From NCBI GenBank assembly GCA_023443625.1, contig JAEZTQ010000093.1, positions 1 to 64,000 of the forward strand: a stretch of DNA of 64,000 nucleotides. Reading direction: 5' to 3'. The notes beneath the pieces are model-generated. The model saw only the letters and a list, made by a program, of their open reading frames with translations, had not been told where the DNA came from and ran no database searches. Below are positions 7,991 to 17,336 of this stretch, one piece after another. The stretch's first letter is position 1. Every line of letters begins with the position of its first letter. Source of the stretch: Bacillota bacterium. Lineage in GTDB: Bacteria > Bacillota_A > Clostridia > Lachnospirales > Lachnospiraceae. Made by a program: the position numbers and the translations under genes.

Positions 7991-10363
7991 CTACAGACAA
8001 AGCAATTGCTCCTCTGCAAAACGCTTTATATTAGATGGGTTAACATATTTCTTAACAATACCCTCTTTAATTTCTACTAGGGTCGGAGCCTGCATAATAC
8101 TATATTCTCTTGCTAGATCAGGATTTTCCTCCGCATCAATAACTGCATAGGAGTTACCCTTTAGATATTCCTTAGCTATACCACAATTTGGACAAGTCTT
8201 TGTAATAAAGAGATACAAACCATCTGCCATACATAAAGTATCCTCTATGGTATTTACTCCTCCAACAAGATTATCTTCCTGCATCTCTCTAAATCTCTCT
8301 GGTTGATATATCTTTCGGTTTTTATATTCTTGAGTTTTTCCTTCATTCCAGTTCTGTACTGGACGATAATAACCAGTAATACGGCTATATACTTCTGCTT
8401 TTTCACCGCAGTGAGGACATGTAAATTGTTCTCCCACTAAATATCCATGGGTCTTGCATACGGAATAAGTAGGTGACATTGTATAGTAGGGTAGTTTATA
8501 ATTTTGCGCAATGATTTTTACCAACTTTGCTGCTGCTTCCCAAGAGGGAAGTTTCTCCCCAATAAAGGCGTGGAATACTGTTCCTGAGGTATACAAGGTC
8601 TGGAGTTCATCTTGAATATCCAAGGCTTCAAAGATATCCTCTGTATAACCCACAGGAAGATGGGAGCTGTTAGTATAGTATGGAGTGTCTCCTTCATTAC
8701 CAGCTGTCTTAATATCAGGCCAACGCTTTCTGTCATGCTTTGCAAGACGATAGGTAGTAGATTCTGCTGGTGTAGCTTCCAGATTATAGAGGTCACCATA
8801 AAGTTCCTGATAATCAGATAGACGATCCCTCATATGATTTAGAGTCTTAATAGCAAATTCTTTGGTCTTTGTGTCTGTCATATCCTTACCCAGCCATTGT
8901 GCATTCAAGCCAACTTCATTCATACCTATCAAACCAATGGTGGAAAAATGACTTTCAAAGGAACCAAGATAACGTTTTGTGTAAGGATATAAACCTTCAT
9001 TTAATAATTTTGTTATAACGCCTCTTTTTACCTTTAAGGAACGGGCGGAAATATCCATCATTCTATCTAAACGGTCAAAGAATTCAGTTTCATTAGCAGC
9101 CAAATATGCAATACGAGGCATATTGATTGTAACAACACCTACGGAACCTGTGCTTTCACCAGAACCAAAGAAACCACCCGTCTTCTTGCGCAATTCTCTA
9201 AGATCCAGACGTAGTCTGCAACACATGGAACGTACATCACTGGGCTCCATGTCACTGTTAATATAATTAGAGAAATATGGTGTACCATATTTTGCCGTCA
9301 TCTCAAAGAGTAAGCGATTATTCTCTGTATCAGACCAATCAAAATCTCTGGTTATACTATAAGTAGGAATTGGATATTGGAAACCTCTTCCATTAGCATC
9401 ACCTTCTATCATAATCTCGATAAAGGCTTTATTCACCATATCCATCTCTGTCTTACAATCCTTGTATTTAAAATTCACCTCTTTACCCCCGATAATACAA
9501 GGTAACTCAGCAAGATCATTTGGAACAGTCCAGTCTAAGGTAATATTAGAGAAAGGAGCCTGAGTTCCCCAACGACTTGGAGTATTAACCCCATAAACAA
9601 AGGATTGGATACACTGTTTTACTTCTCTATAGGTTAAATTATCAATCTTAACAAAGGGCGCTAGATATGTATCAAAGGAAGAAAAAGCCTGTGCTCCTGC
9701 CCATTCATTTTGCATAATTCCTAAGAAGTTTACCATCTGATTACATAGTGTTGATAAATGACTTGCAGGAGATGAAGTAATCTTGCCAGGGATACCTCCC
9801 AAGCCCTCTTTTATTAATTGCTTTAAGGACCAACCTGCACAATAACCCGTTAACATGGATAAATCGTGTAAATGAATATCCGCATTACGGTGGGCACTTG
9901 CTATCTCCTCATCATATATTTCAGATAGCCAGTAATTGGCTGTTATGGATCCTGAATTATGTAATATAAGTCCGCCTACTGAATAAGTAACTGTTGAATT
10001 CTCCTTAACCCTCCAGTCCTCTTCCTTCACATAACTATCAACAATTTCTTTATAATCTAGGATCGTTGATTTCATGTTACGGATTTTCTCTCTATTTTTA
10101 CGGTATAAAATATATGCCTTAGCAACATCAGTATATCCTGTTCGTTCCAGCACATTTTCTACACTATCTTGAATGTCCTCTACATGTACTGTTTCATCTT
10201 GAATCTTATTTTGAAAATCCGAAGTTACTCGAAGGGCTAATAAACTAATAATATCATCTGTATAAAATTTTTGAGTCGCTCTAAATGCCTTTGTAATTGC
10301 ATCGCTGATTTTCTTCAGGTCAAACTCAGCAACCTGTCCATCTCTTTTAACCACATTAATCAT
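7991..10363 (-). CDS. nrdD: Anaerobic (class III) ribonucleoside-triphosphate reductase with fused glutaredoxin-like domain
   Basis: A 790-residue glycyl-radical enzyme that makes dNTPs without oxygen. In order: an ATP-cone regulatory domain (1-95, VVKRDGQ), the catalytic ten-stranded barrel, a zinc site (CKTHG, then CPHCG) and the glycyl-radical loop SRITGYYRPV. After that come about 75 residues of a thioredoxin/glutaredoxin-like domain with the redox motif TCPNCG and a cis-proline APTL. The RITGYYR loop is typical of the NrdD branch that uses a glutaredoxin-like reductant rather than formate, and here the reductant seems fused. The activase gene nrdG is not seen beside it. A consensus promoter and the hflX terminator lie upstream, so it is its own transcription unit. 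ATG at 10363 has GGGAG 10 bases upstream. Confidence 0.93.
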   Translation of the reverse strand: MINVVKRDGQVAEFDLKKISDAITKAFRATQKFYTDDIISLLALRVTSDFQNKIQDETVHVEDIQDSVENVLERTGYTDVAKAYILYRKNREKIRNMKSTILDYKEIVDSYVKEEDWRVKENSTVTYSVGGLILHNSGSITANYWLSEIYDEEIASAHRNADIHLHDLSMLTGYCAGWSLKQLIKEGLGGIPGKITSSPASHLSTLCNQMVNFLGIMQNEWAGAQAFSSFDTYLAPFVKIDNLTYREVKQCIQSFVYGVNTPSRWGTQAPFSNITLDWTVPNDLAELPCIIGGKEVNFKYKDCKTEMDMVNKAFIEIMIEGDANGRGFQYPIPTYSITRDFDWSDTENNRLLFEMTAKYGTPYFSNYINSDMEPSDVRSMCCRLRLDLRELRKKTGGFFGSGESTGSVGVVTINMPRIAYLAANETEFFDRLDRMMDISARSLKVKRGVITKLLNEGLYPYTKRYLGSFESHFSTIGLIGMNEVGLNAQWLGKDMTDTKTKEFAIKTLNHMRDRLSDYQELYGDLYNLEATPAESTTYRLAKHDRKRWPDIKTAGNEGDTPYYTNSSHLPVGYTEDIFEALDIQDELQTLYTSGTVFHAFIGEKLPSWEAAAKLVKIIAQNYKLPYYTMSPTYSVCKTHGYLVGEQFTCPHCGEKAEVYSRITGYYRPVQNWNEGKTQEYKNRKIYQPERFREMQEDNLVGGVNTIEDTLCMADGLYLFITKTCPNCGIAKEYLKGNSYAVIDAEENPDLAREYSIMQAPTLVEIKEGIVKKYVNPSNIKRFAEEQLLCL

Positions 10364-10414
10364 ATGTAACTGACTCCCTTCCCAACACTCTTAATAAGAT
10401 AAATTCATAAATAA

Positions 10415-10443
10415 ATACTACCAGAAAGGCCCTTAATAGTCAA
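10415..10443 (-). promoter_or_regulatory. Promoter of nrdD
   Basis: On the minus strand TTGACT (10443-10438) and TAGTAT (10420-10415) are 17 bases apart, about 50 bases before the nrdD start codon and just after the hflX terminator. I saw no clear NrdR boxes around it. Confidence 0.6.
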
Positions 10444-10445
10444 TA

Positions 10446-10498
10446 CAAAAAATACTAGATATATGCAGTTAATTCATCACCTGCACAACATCTAGTAT
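10446..10498 (-). terminator. Terminator of hflX
   Basis: On the minus strand a hairpin with arms ATACTAGAT and ATCTAGTAT, extended inside by GTGCAG/CTGCAT, is followed directly by six T residues. It lies between the hflX stop and the nrdD promoter. Confidence 0.8.
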
Positions 10499-10563
10499 CA
10501 AATAGTTATAATGCCCTATATAGTTTTATTATATCATGCCGACACAAAGCATAAGTCCATACT

Positions 10564-11808
10564 CTATAGGTTATGGTATATATCCTTGGGCACATAAGCT
10601 CTAACAAAAATGCCTTCCTGCCTATATTCTTCTTCAAGCAACTGACCATATTTTCTGATGGTTTGTATTTTCCCTGCATCTTGATAAGAGAATTCCTTCT
10701 CCAGTAGAATCTTGCGTTCATTTAGAACTTTCTCGATTATTTCTAATAGTTTTCCTACCTCCGCTCCCGTTCTCGCAGAGATTTTAACAGTATAATCCGC
10801 CTTAAAATCTTTGATAATCTGGTCCGCCTCCAGCTTATCCTGTTTATTAAATGCAGTTATTATGGTCTTATCTTGAATGCCCAGTTTATTTAGGGTGTCA
10901 TAAACGATATGCATCTGACGATCCACATCCGGATTGGAGCTATCAACCACATGTAGGATAATATCCGCATATTTTGCTTCCTCCAAGGTACTGCGAAAGG
11001 AATCAATCAAATGATGGGGAAGCTTTCTTATAAATCCCACGGTATCTGTAAAAAGTATCTGCTGACCATTAGCCAATTCCAAATTTCTTGTGGTGGGATC
11101 TAAGGTTGCAAAGAGCTTATCTTCTTCTAAAACACCCGCTTCTGTTAAGTAATTTAATAAGGTAGACTTGCCAGCATTGGTATATCCCACAATAGCCACT
11201 ACCGGTATCTGGTTCTTACTTCTAAGACTTCTTGATACTTCTCTATTTTGCTTAACCTCTTCTAAATCCTGCTTCAAAAGAGATATTCTATCTTTAATTA
11301 AACGACGGTCAACCTCTAGTTTCTTCTCACCGGGTCCCCTGGTGCCAATGCCGCCACCAAGTCTGGAGAGTGAATTGCGTAGACCAATTAATCTTGTAGA
11401 ACGGTATCTGAGTTGGGCAAGTTCTACTTGTATTTTACCTTCTCTTGTTGATGCTCTGTTTGCAAAAATATCAAGAATGATTACCGTACGGTCAAGAACT
11501 TTCATCTCTAAAGCATTTTCCAAGTTTCTTAATTGAACAGGAGACAACTCATCATCACATACTACTCCAGTAGCCTCCATTTGTATTGCAAGCTCTTTTA
11601 CTTCATCAATCTTTCCTTTACCTATATAAGTACCAGGATGAATACTCTCTCTATTTTGAATGATCTTCCCTACAGTGATGGCTCCTGCAGTCGCAGCAAG
11701 TTCTTCTAGCTCATCTAAAGCTTCTACTGTATCATCGCTATCGGATGAAGCCACCGCTACAAGAACAAACCTCTCCTCCTGCTCCTTAACATCATACAAT
11801 TGCGCCAT
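10564..11808 (-). CDS. hflX: GTPase HflX, ribosome rescue/dissociation factor
   Basis: A 414-residue HflX. The family N-terminal domain (TVGKIIQNRES, GTYIGKGKIDE, DDELSPVQLRNLE) is followed by the glycine-rich linker SRLGGGIGTRGPGE and a GTPase domain: G1 GYTNAGKST, G3 DTVGFI, G4 FNKQDK. HflX binds the 50S subunit and splits stalled or stressed ribosomes. The ATG at 11808 is preceded by GTGGAGGTGAAA; an in-frame ATG ten codons earlier lacks such a site. The TPR lipoprotein gene lies 76 bases upstream on the same strand, so they may share a transcript. Confidence 0.95.
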   Translation of the reverse strand: MAQLYDVKEQEERFVLVAVASSDSDDTVEALDELEELAATAGAITVGKIIQNRESIHPGTYIGKGKIDEVKELAIQMEATGVVCDDELSPVQLRNLENALEMKVLDRTVIILDIFANRASTREGKIQVELAQLRYRSTRLIGLRNSLSRLGGGIGTRGPGEKKLEVDRRLIKDRISLLKQDLEEVKQNREVSRSLRSKNQIPVVAIVGYTNAGKSTLLNYLTEAGVLEEDKLFATLDPTTRNLELANGQQILFTDTVGFIRKLPHHLIDSFRSTLEEAKYADIILHVVDSSNPDVDRQMHIVYDTLNKLGIQDKTIITAFNKQDKLEADQIIKDFKADYTVKISARTGAEVGKLLEIIEKVLNERKILLEKEFSYQDAGKIQTIRKYGQLLEEEYRQEGIFVRAYVPKDIYHNL

Positions 11809-11884
11809 TTTCACCTCCACGATGCCCCATTCGGGCATCTACATCTCTCTCTTTCTTATCAAGGTCTTCCATTGACAGACATAC

Positions 11885-13072
11885 TTACTGCTCTCTTGTT
11901 ACCGCATTCATTGTTCTGGTCTTGATAAACTCAGCCTCCCGAAGGGCATCCTTATCCTGAGGGTACTTTGCTAAGTATTCCCCCATCTTCTCCTCTGCCG
12001 TCTTAAATTCACCCAACAACTCATATACTATGATTTCATTTTTCTTTAATACCTGTAATGTTCCTGAATCCTGAAATAGAATTCCCTTTTCCAGATATTT
12101 GGCTGCTTTTTTGTAATCCCCTGTTTTCATAAGACAAACTGCTGCCTGGTTATAAACATTTGATACTGATACTTTCTCAGTATCTATTAATTTATCATAA
12201 TAATATATTGCTTTACTATAATCTTTATTCATCTGATAGATTTCACCAATATAATAGTAGGCTTCATAAAAACCACTGTTAAAACTGCTTTCCAGTTCAG
12301 ACAAGGCCACATCATAGTTCTCTTGATAATAATGAAGCTTTGCCTGATTATATTTATCTTCCTCAGTCTCTGCTTTAATATCACCAGCCTGAGCCAGTAC
12401 TTCCTTGGCTTTTCCTTTATCATTAAAATCCTCTAGTAATAAATAATACTTCCCAAAATAATATTCATAATTATTTGGTTCCAGTAGGATTGCACTATCA
12501 TAATCAGCCAGACTCTGATCCATCATACCCATCTTGCGATAACAATATCCTCGATCTGCATAAGCCTGGGCCTTCTTACCTTTACCCGTAAGAATTTCAG
12601 TATAAGTCTTTAAAGCTTCCTCATAGGACCCAATTATCTTAAGAGAACTGCCCATATAATACAATATATCCCTATCAAGACTTGGTGATTTACTCACTAG
12701 AAGTGCATTATTAAACTCAGCAATGGCTTTGTCATAGTTTTGCATATTATAATAAACAATTCCTCTACCTCGAAATAATCGCTTATTATTCTTTTGAATG
12801 ACAGATAAGTCTTTATCCACATAAGCTTTGTCAAATTGTTTTAGGGCTTCTTCATAATTACCTAGAGCAGTTAAAGCTAAACCATAGTCAATATAGTAAT
12901 CCCCACGATTGGGATTTTTAATAATAGCTTTGCTAAAATTAACTGCCGCTTTATCATAATCTTCCTTTATAAAGTTCTTCTTTCCTTCTTTATAATAATT
13001 GGCTGCTGAGCTACAACCCGATAATAGGGCTACCATCATTAGAAGAAGCCCCATAGAAAGAAGTTTTTTCAT
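11885..13072 (-). CDS. TPR-repeat lipoprotein
   Basis: A 395-residue exported lipoprotein. It begins with a lipoprotein signal, MKKLLSMGLL...LLSGC, with Cys about 20 residues from the ATG at 13072. Tandem tetratricopeptide repeats follow (AAVNFSKAIIKNPN, ALKQFDKAYVD, AIAEFNNALLV, SLADYDSAILLEPN, AIYYYDKLID and others). Such proteins act as scaffolds at the membrane surface; no specific partner can be named. The frame is open 15 codons further upstream, but the chosen ATG has GGGAG before it and starts the signal peptide. Confidence 0.85.
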   Translation of the reverse strand: MKKLLSMGLLLMMVALLSGCSSAANYYKEGKKNFIKEDYDKAAVNFSKAIIKNPNRGDYYIDYGLALTALGNYEEALKQFDKAYVDKDLSVIQKNNKRLFRGRGIVYYNMQNYDKAIAEFNNALLVSKSPSLDRDILYYMGSSLKIIGSYEEALKTYTEILTGKGKKAQAYADRGYCYRKMGMMDQSLADYDSAILLEPNNYEYYFGKYYLLLEDFNDKGKAKEVLAQAGDIKAETEEDKYNQAKLHYYQENYDVALSELESSFNSGFYEAYYYIGEIYQMNKDYSKAIYYYDKLIDTEKVSVSNVYNQAAVCLMKTGDYKKAAKYLEKGILFQDSGTLQVLKKNEIIVYELLGEFKTAEEKMGEYLAKYPQDKDALREAEFIKTRTMNAVTREQ

Positions 13073-13189
13073 ATTATATTTCTCCCTTCTTTTAGAGAAA
13101 TTTCCACAATATATCACATCTAAAGAAATTATACTACATAATCCGTCGCTTTACAATAACGGTAGTTTGACAAATTGGATCCCCAAATT

Positions 13190-13224
13190 AAAACGGCATG
13201 AAGATTTTTAACATCTTCATGCCG
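13190..13224 (-). terminator. Terminator of hppA
   Basis: A 12-bp stem, CGGCATGAAGAT (13194-13205) with ATCTTCATGCCG (13213-13224), and a 7-base loop. On the minus strand it is followed by TTTTAATTT. It lies 20 bases after the hppA stop. Confidence 0.85.
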
Positions 13225-13244
13225 CCTAATTATAAAATTATTAT

Positions 13245-15368
13245 TTATCCAAATATAGAGAAGGAAAGGAATATAATTGCTGTTAAGGAAGCAACTAAGG
13301 ATACAACAGTTATCTGTGTATTGATGGATGGACCAGCAGTATCCTTGAAAGGATCACCTACAGTATCACCAACAACACCGGACTTATGTGCAATTGAATT
13401 CTTACCACCATTATGTCCTGCTTCAATATATTTTTTAGTATTATCCCATAGACCACCGGAGTTGGACATAAACAAAGCAAAGAGCAAACCACTGACAATA
13501 TTACCAGTAATAAAACCACCTACTGCATGAACACCTCCGATAAATCCTACTAAAAGTGTGGAGAGTATGGCAACTAAGCCTGCAGGAATTAGTTCCTTAA
13601 TAGCTCCTGTTGTTGCAATCTCAATACATTTATCGTATTCCGGCACAACACCTTCTTTGCCTTCCTTTAGTCCAGGTATCTCATCAAACTGACGATGGAT
13701 TTCAGCTACCATACGCTGTGCATTACGATCTACACCAAGCATAAGCATTGCGGAGAACAGAGCAGGAATAGCAGCTCCGAATAACAATCCAAAGAATACT
13801 ACAGGATCAATAATATCAAAGCCCTCGATATATCTAATACCCTCTTCTACAATACCTAATTCTACTGCTGCTGTATTAACCTCACTCATAAATGCACCTA
13901 ATAGGGCAATAACTGTGAGTCCTGCTGCTCCGATAGCGAAGCCTTTTGTAACAGCTTTAACTGTATTACCCGCACTATCAAGGGTGTCAGTGATTTCAAG
14001 GGCTTTATCACCCAAATCACCCATCTCAACCAGACCACGGGCATTGTCAACGATTGGACCATAGGCATCATTGGATATAATCATACCAACGATGGAAAGC
14101 ATACCAACAGCTGCCATGGAGATACCAAACATAGCGTACTCTACACTACCTCCGCCGATGGGATAGCATAATTTATATGCTGCAAGAGCAGATACTCCAA
14201 TACCGATCATAGAAGGCAGAGCACTCATAAGACCATAGGATATACCAGATAAAATAGTAAATGCCGGACCTGATTCGCAGGCTTTTGCAACAGCATGTAC
14301 TGGTGGCTTTCTATCGTCTGTAAAGTAATCACTTGCCAGACCAATAACTACACCAACTACTAGACCAATGGCACTAGCTCCCCAGATACGCCACTCAAAA
14401 TCAAATGCCCAGGTTGCGATTGCTGTTAAAATACCGTATAAAACTGTAGTTACATATGTATTGCTATTTAAAGCTCTGGTTGGATTGCCGCCTTCCTTCA
14501 TTCTAGCGGTTAATACACCAATAATGGATGCTAACAAACCAATGGCTGCATAGCAGAATACCATGGCTGAATTATTAACCTCCGGATTAGTTTTATCAAG
14601 AACTGCCGCCATAACGAGAGCAGCAGACATAGAAGCTACATTGGAGTCAAATAAATCGGCACCCATACCTGCAACATCACCAACATTATCACCAACATTA
14701 TCTGCGATAACTGCTGGATTTCTAGGATCATCCTCAGGAATACCAAGCTCAACCTTACCTACTAAGTCAGCACTGATATCTGCTGTCTTAGTGAAGATAC
14801 CACCACCTGCTTTTGCAAAAAGTGCCATAGAGCTTGCTCCAAAGCTAAAGCCAAGGAGCGCCGTGGTATTATCTGTTAATAAAAATACCAAGGTTACACC
14901 CAGTAAGCTGGAACCAACCACTGCCATACCCATTACTGCGCCGCCTCTAAAACCAGACATAAAGGACGGTTTAATTCCTTTGGTTGCTGCTTCTGCCGAC
15001 TTAACATTGGCTATGGTAGCAATACTGATACCAATCTTACCTGCAATTCCTGAAAATACTGTTCCAAATATATAAGAAACAGCCATTAAAATATTGTCCA
15101 AAACATCACCCTTCCATATGGGCGATGGGAGGAAAATTAGAATAACAATTGCTGCAACCGCGCAAAAGCGTGCCAGTGTCTTGTATTCTTTTGCAAGGAA
15201 GGTGTTAGCTCCATTACGAATCAGCTTACTTATTTCAGCAATTCGCTTATTGGAGGAAGGTTGTGATGCTACCCACTTGTAAAGCCATAGTGCAGCACCG
15301 AATGCTAAGACTGAGGTAATAATTGATGCAATTTGGAAAAATTGTAAATCAAAAGTCAAGAAGCTCAT
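13245..15368 (-). CDS. hppA: Membrane-bound, ion-pumping pyrophosphatase
   Basis: A 707-residue integral membrane enzyme that hydrolyses pyrophosphate to pump ions outward. About 15-16 hydrophobic segments are seen, with the substrate-binding EDDPRNPAVIADNVGDNVGD region and the second acidic motif DNTKKYIEAG. The subtype marker reads GNTVKAVTKG, with Lys471 and Thr474. In characterised enzymes Lys and Thr at these places mark K+-independent H+ pumps, while K+-dependent enzymes have Ala and Gly. The start is uncertain: the ATG at 15368 directly abuts the GGGAG, and the TTG three codons later is better spaced. It saves ATP in anaerobes by using biosynthetic pyrophosphate. Confidence 0.95.
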   Translation of the reverse strand: MSFLTFDLQFFQIASIITSVLAFGAALWLYKWVASQPSSNKRIAEISKLIRNGANTFLAKEYKTLARFCAVAAIVILIFLPSPIWKGDVLDNILMAVSYIFGTVFSGIAGKIGISIATIANVKSAEAATKGIKPSFMSGFRGGAVMGMAVVGSSLLGVTLVFLLTDNTTALLGFSFGASSMALFAKAGGGIFTKTADISADLVGKVELGIPEDDPRNPAVIADNVGDNVGDVAGMGADLFDSNVASMSAALVMAAVLDKTNPEVNNSAMVFCYAAIGLLASIIGVLTARMKEGGNPTRALNSNTYVTTVLYGILTAIATWAFDFEWRIWGASAIGLVVGVVIGLASDYFTDDRKPPVHAVAKACESGPAFTILSGISYGLMSALPSMIGIGVSALAAYKLCYPIGGGSVEYAMFGISMAAVGMLSIVGMIISNDAYGPIVDNARGLVEMGDLGDKALEITDTLDSAGNTVKAVTKGFAIGAAGLTVIALLGAFMSEVNTAAVELGIVEEGIRYIEGFDIIDPVVFFGLLFGAAIPALFSAMLMLGVDRNAQRMVAEIHRQFDEIPGLKEGKEGVVPEYDKCIEIATTGAIKELIPAGLVAILSTLLVGFIGGVHAVGGFITGNIVSGLLFALFMSNSGGLWDNTKKYIEAGHNGGKNSIAHKSGVVGDTVGDPFKDTAGPSINTQITVVSLVASLTAIIFLSFSIFG

Positions 15369-15853
15369 CTCCCTATCAATAAATTAAAGCAAAAAATCGC
15401 TTTGGTTCAAATACTACCACGTTTATCATTTTAGTGCAATAGAAAAGGAATAATTAATATATTTACGTCATTATGCACATCCTAATCCTATTTCTTTATA
15501 CAAAATTTACATCAATTTGTATATTTTGCACAACGAATTATTCGATAATTTGTGTATGTAATTATTTAACATTGGTTTTGGAAACCTTAGTAGATTATAG
15601 AAAGCAATATTATTATCATAGGTATTTTACTTTATCATGAAGCAGAACAAGAACTTCAAAAAATGATTTGAAATCTTACGAATCGGCATTGACATGCATA
15701 GCAAAAATGAGCTACAATTAAACGGATTTCATATACTTGTCATTTTACTAATGAATCTTTAATTAAAATACATAAAATGCGTATATTTATAACCATTATG
15801 CATTTTACGATATCATTCTAAAATGGCTAATCATGCTTAGGAGGGTTTTAACT
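15369..15853. other. Divergent intergenic region between hppA and oadB-like gene
   Basis: About 485 AT-rich bases without a supported gene. It holds the plus-strand promoter listed at 15689-15718 and should hold the hppA promoter, for which I see no clear consensus. An inverted repeat AAAATGC/GCATTTT lies near 15775-15812, downstream of the plus-strand promoter. Confidence 0.5.
15689..15718 (+). promoter_or_regulatory. Promoter for the decarboxylase beta-subunit gene
   Basis: TTGACA (15689-15694) and TACAAT (15713-15718) with 18-base spacing, about 135 bases before the start codon, leaving a long leader. Confidence 0.55.
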
Positions 15854-16996
15854 ATGGATTTTTTATTGTCAGGTCTGATGGCAATTACTTGGCAACAATG
15901 TGTAATGTATGCAGTAGGTGCTCTTTTAATTTATTTAGCAATAGCAAAAGAATTTGAGCCTTCTCTGTTACTTCCTATGGGTTTTGGTGCAATTCTTGTA
16001 AACCTGCCTCTATCCGGTGTTTTAGATCAAACCATTGGAGGAACCATCGAGACTCACGGTATTATTGAGTGGTTATTTAATGTAGGTATTGAGACTTCAG
16101 AAGCTCTGCCAATACTATTATTCATCGGTATAGGCGCCATGATTGACTTTGGTCCCCTACTCTCTAACCCTAAGATGTTCTTATTCGGAGGTGCAGCACA
16201 ATTTGGTATCTTCTTAACAATTTTACTTGCTGCAGTTTTAGGTTTTGATTTAAAAGACTCTGCTTCTATAGGTATTATTGGTGCAGCAGATGGTCCTACC
16301 TCAATTTTAGTATCTCAGATTTTGGATTCAAAATATATTGGTGCAATAGCCGTAGCCGCCTACTCTTATATGGCCTTAGTTCCAATTGTACAGCCTTTTG
16401 CTGTAAAGCTAGTTACCACTAAGAAGGAACGTTGCATTCGTATGGAATACAACCCCAAATCTGTAACTAAGTTAACAAGAATTATATTCCCTATTATTGT
16501 AACTATAGTTGCCGGGCTTATCGCTCCTCAATCCGTAGCTTTAGTAGGCTTCTTAATGTTTGGTAACTTAATCAGAGAATGTGGCGTGCTTGGCACTCTA
16601 TCTGATACAGCACAGAATAATCTTGCTAATCTGGTAACCTTATTGCTTGGTATCACCATATCCTTTAGTATGCAGGCTGAGGAATTTGTAGACAAGAATA
16701 CACTTATTATTATGCTGTTAGGTCTATTTGCCTTTGTATTTGATACCATTGCCGGTGTAGTATTTGCTAAGATCCTTAATCTCTTCCTTAAGAAGAAGAT
16801 CAACCCTATGGTGGGTGCTGCCGGTATCTCAGCATTCCCTATGTCAGCCCGTGTTATTCAGAAGATGGGTCTGAAAGAAGACCCTTCTAACCACCTATTA
16901 ATGCATGCTATTAGTGCTAACGTAGCTGGACAGATTGGTTCCGTGGTTGCAGGTGGTGTTGTAATTAATATTGTCACTCAACTTCTACAGAAGTAA
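15854..16996 (+). CDS. Na+-translocating decarboxylase, beta subunit (OadB/GcdB/MmdB family)
   Basis: A 380-residue polytopic membrane protein. In this family the beta subunit removes CO2 from carboxybiotin and drives Na+ export. Family signatures are present: GIGAMIDFGPLL near the N-terminus, IGIIGAADGPTSI with the membrane Asp, and near the end AAGISAFPMSARVIQKMG and NHLLMHAISANVAGQIGSV. The ATG at 15854 follows TAGGAGGG; an earlier in-frame ATG has no site. A 51-codon membrane protein follows after 16 bases. The carboxyltransferase alpha subunit and biotin carrier are not here, so the substrate (oxaloacetate, methylmalonyl-CoA or glutaconyl-CoA) cannot be decided. Confidence 0.9.
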   Translation: MDFLLSGLMAITWQQCVMYAVGALLIYLAIAKEFEPSLLLPMGFGAILVNLPLSGVLDQTIGGTIETHGIIEWLFNVGIETSEALPILLFIGIGAMIDFGPLLSNPKMFLFGGAAQFGIFLTILLAAVLGFDLKDSASIGIIGAADGPTSILVSQILDSKYIGAIAVAAYSYMALVPIVQPFAVKLVTTKKERCIRMEYNPKSVTKLTRIIFPIIVTIVAGLIAPQSVALVGFLMFGNLIRECGVLGTLSDTAQNNLANLVTLLLGITISFSMQAEEFVDKNTLIIMLLGLFAFVFDTIAGVVFAKILNLFLKKKINPMVGAAGISAFPMSARVIQKMGLKEDPSNHLLMHAISANVAGQIGSVVAGGVVINIVTQLLQK

Positions 16997-17012
16997 TTGA
17001 AAGGAGTACACT

Positions 17013-17168
17013 ATGAACGAACAAAATATTATGTATGCATTGGAGATAATGGGCAAAGGAATGTTAGCTATTTTTGTAGTTATCCTTATACTATATGCTA
17101 TTGTTCTTATTCTAGCAAAGGTAACAAACCTACCTATTTTCAACAAAGGAAATGATGCAGAGGAATAA
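17013..17168 (+). CDS. Small membrane protein, probable decarboxylase accessory (gamma-like) subunit
   Basis: A 51-residue protein with one hydrophobic helix (LAIFVVILILYAIVLILAKV) and a charged C-terminus ending GNDAEE. It begins 16 bases after the beta-subunit stop behind AAAGGAG and is followed by a terminator, so the two genes form a bicistronic operon. Na+-pumping decarboxylases have a small one-helix gamma (OadG-like) subunit that anchors the complex. Size, topology and position fit, but the sequence is too short to prove it. Confidence 0.7.
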   Translation: MNEQNIMYALEIMGKGMLAIFVVILILYAIVLILAKVTNLPIFNKGNDAEE

Positions 17169-17223
17169 AGAATCCTGTCCGTCGAATCTATGTAATTATT
17201 AATATAGAATAATTAATATAAGT

Positions 17224-17263
17224 AAGGCTGCTGTAGAACCAATAGGTTCTAACAACAGCCTTT
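17224..17263 (+). terminator. Terminator of the decarboxylase operon
   Basis: AAGGCTGCTGTAGAACC pairs with GGTTCTAACAACAGCCTT around a short loop and is followed by TTCTTGT. It lies 55 bases after the small-subunit stop. Confidence 0.8.
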
Positions 17264-17336
17264 CTTGTATTAATTATTAAACTACACAATATCTAACATT
17301 ATAAAACAGAAGCCTTTTCCTTAATAAATTTATTAT

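Noticed and set aside
7702..8019. 105-residue minus-strand ORF between nrdD and thyA
   Set aside because: It overlaps the nrdD end and runs through the repeat array; no acceptable ribosome site and no recognisable family.
14563..15075. 170-residue plus-strand ORF opposite hppA
   Set aside because: It is a shadow of the pyrophosphatase gene; low-complexity Ala/Thr/Pro composition and no start signals.
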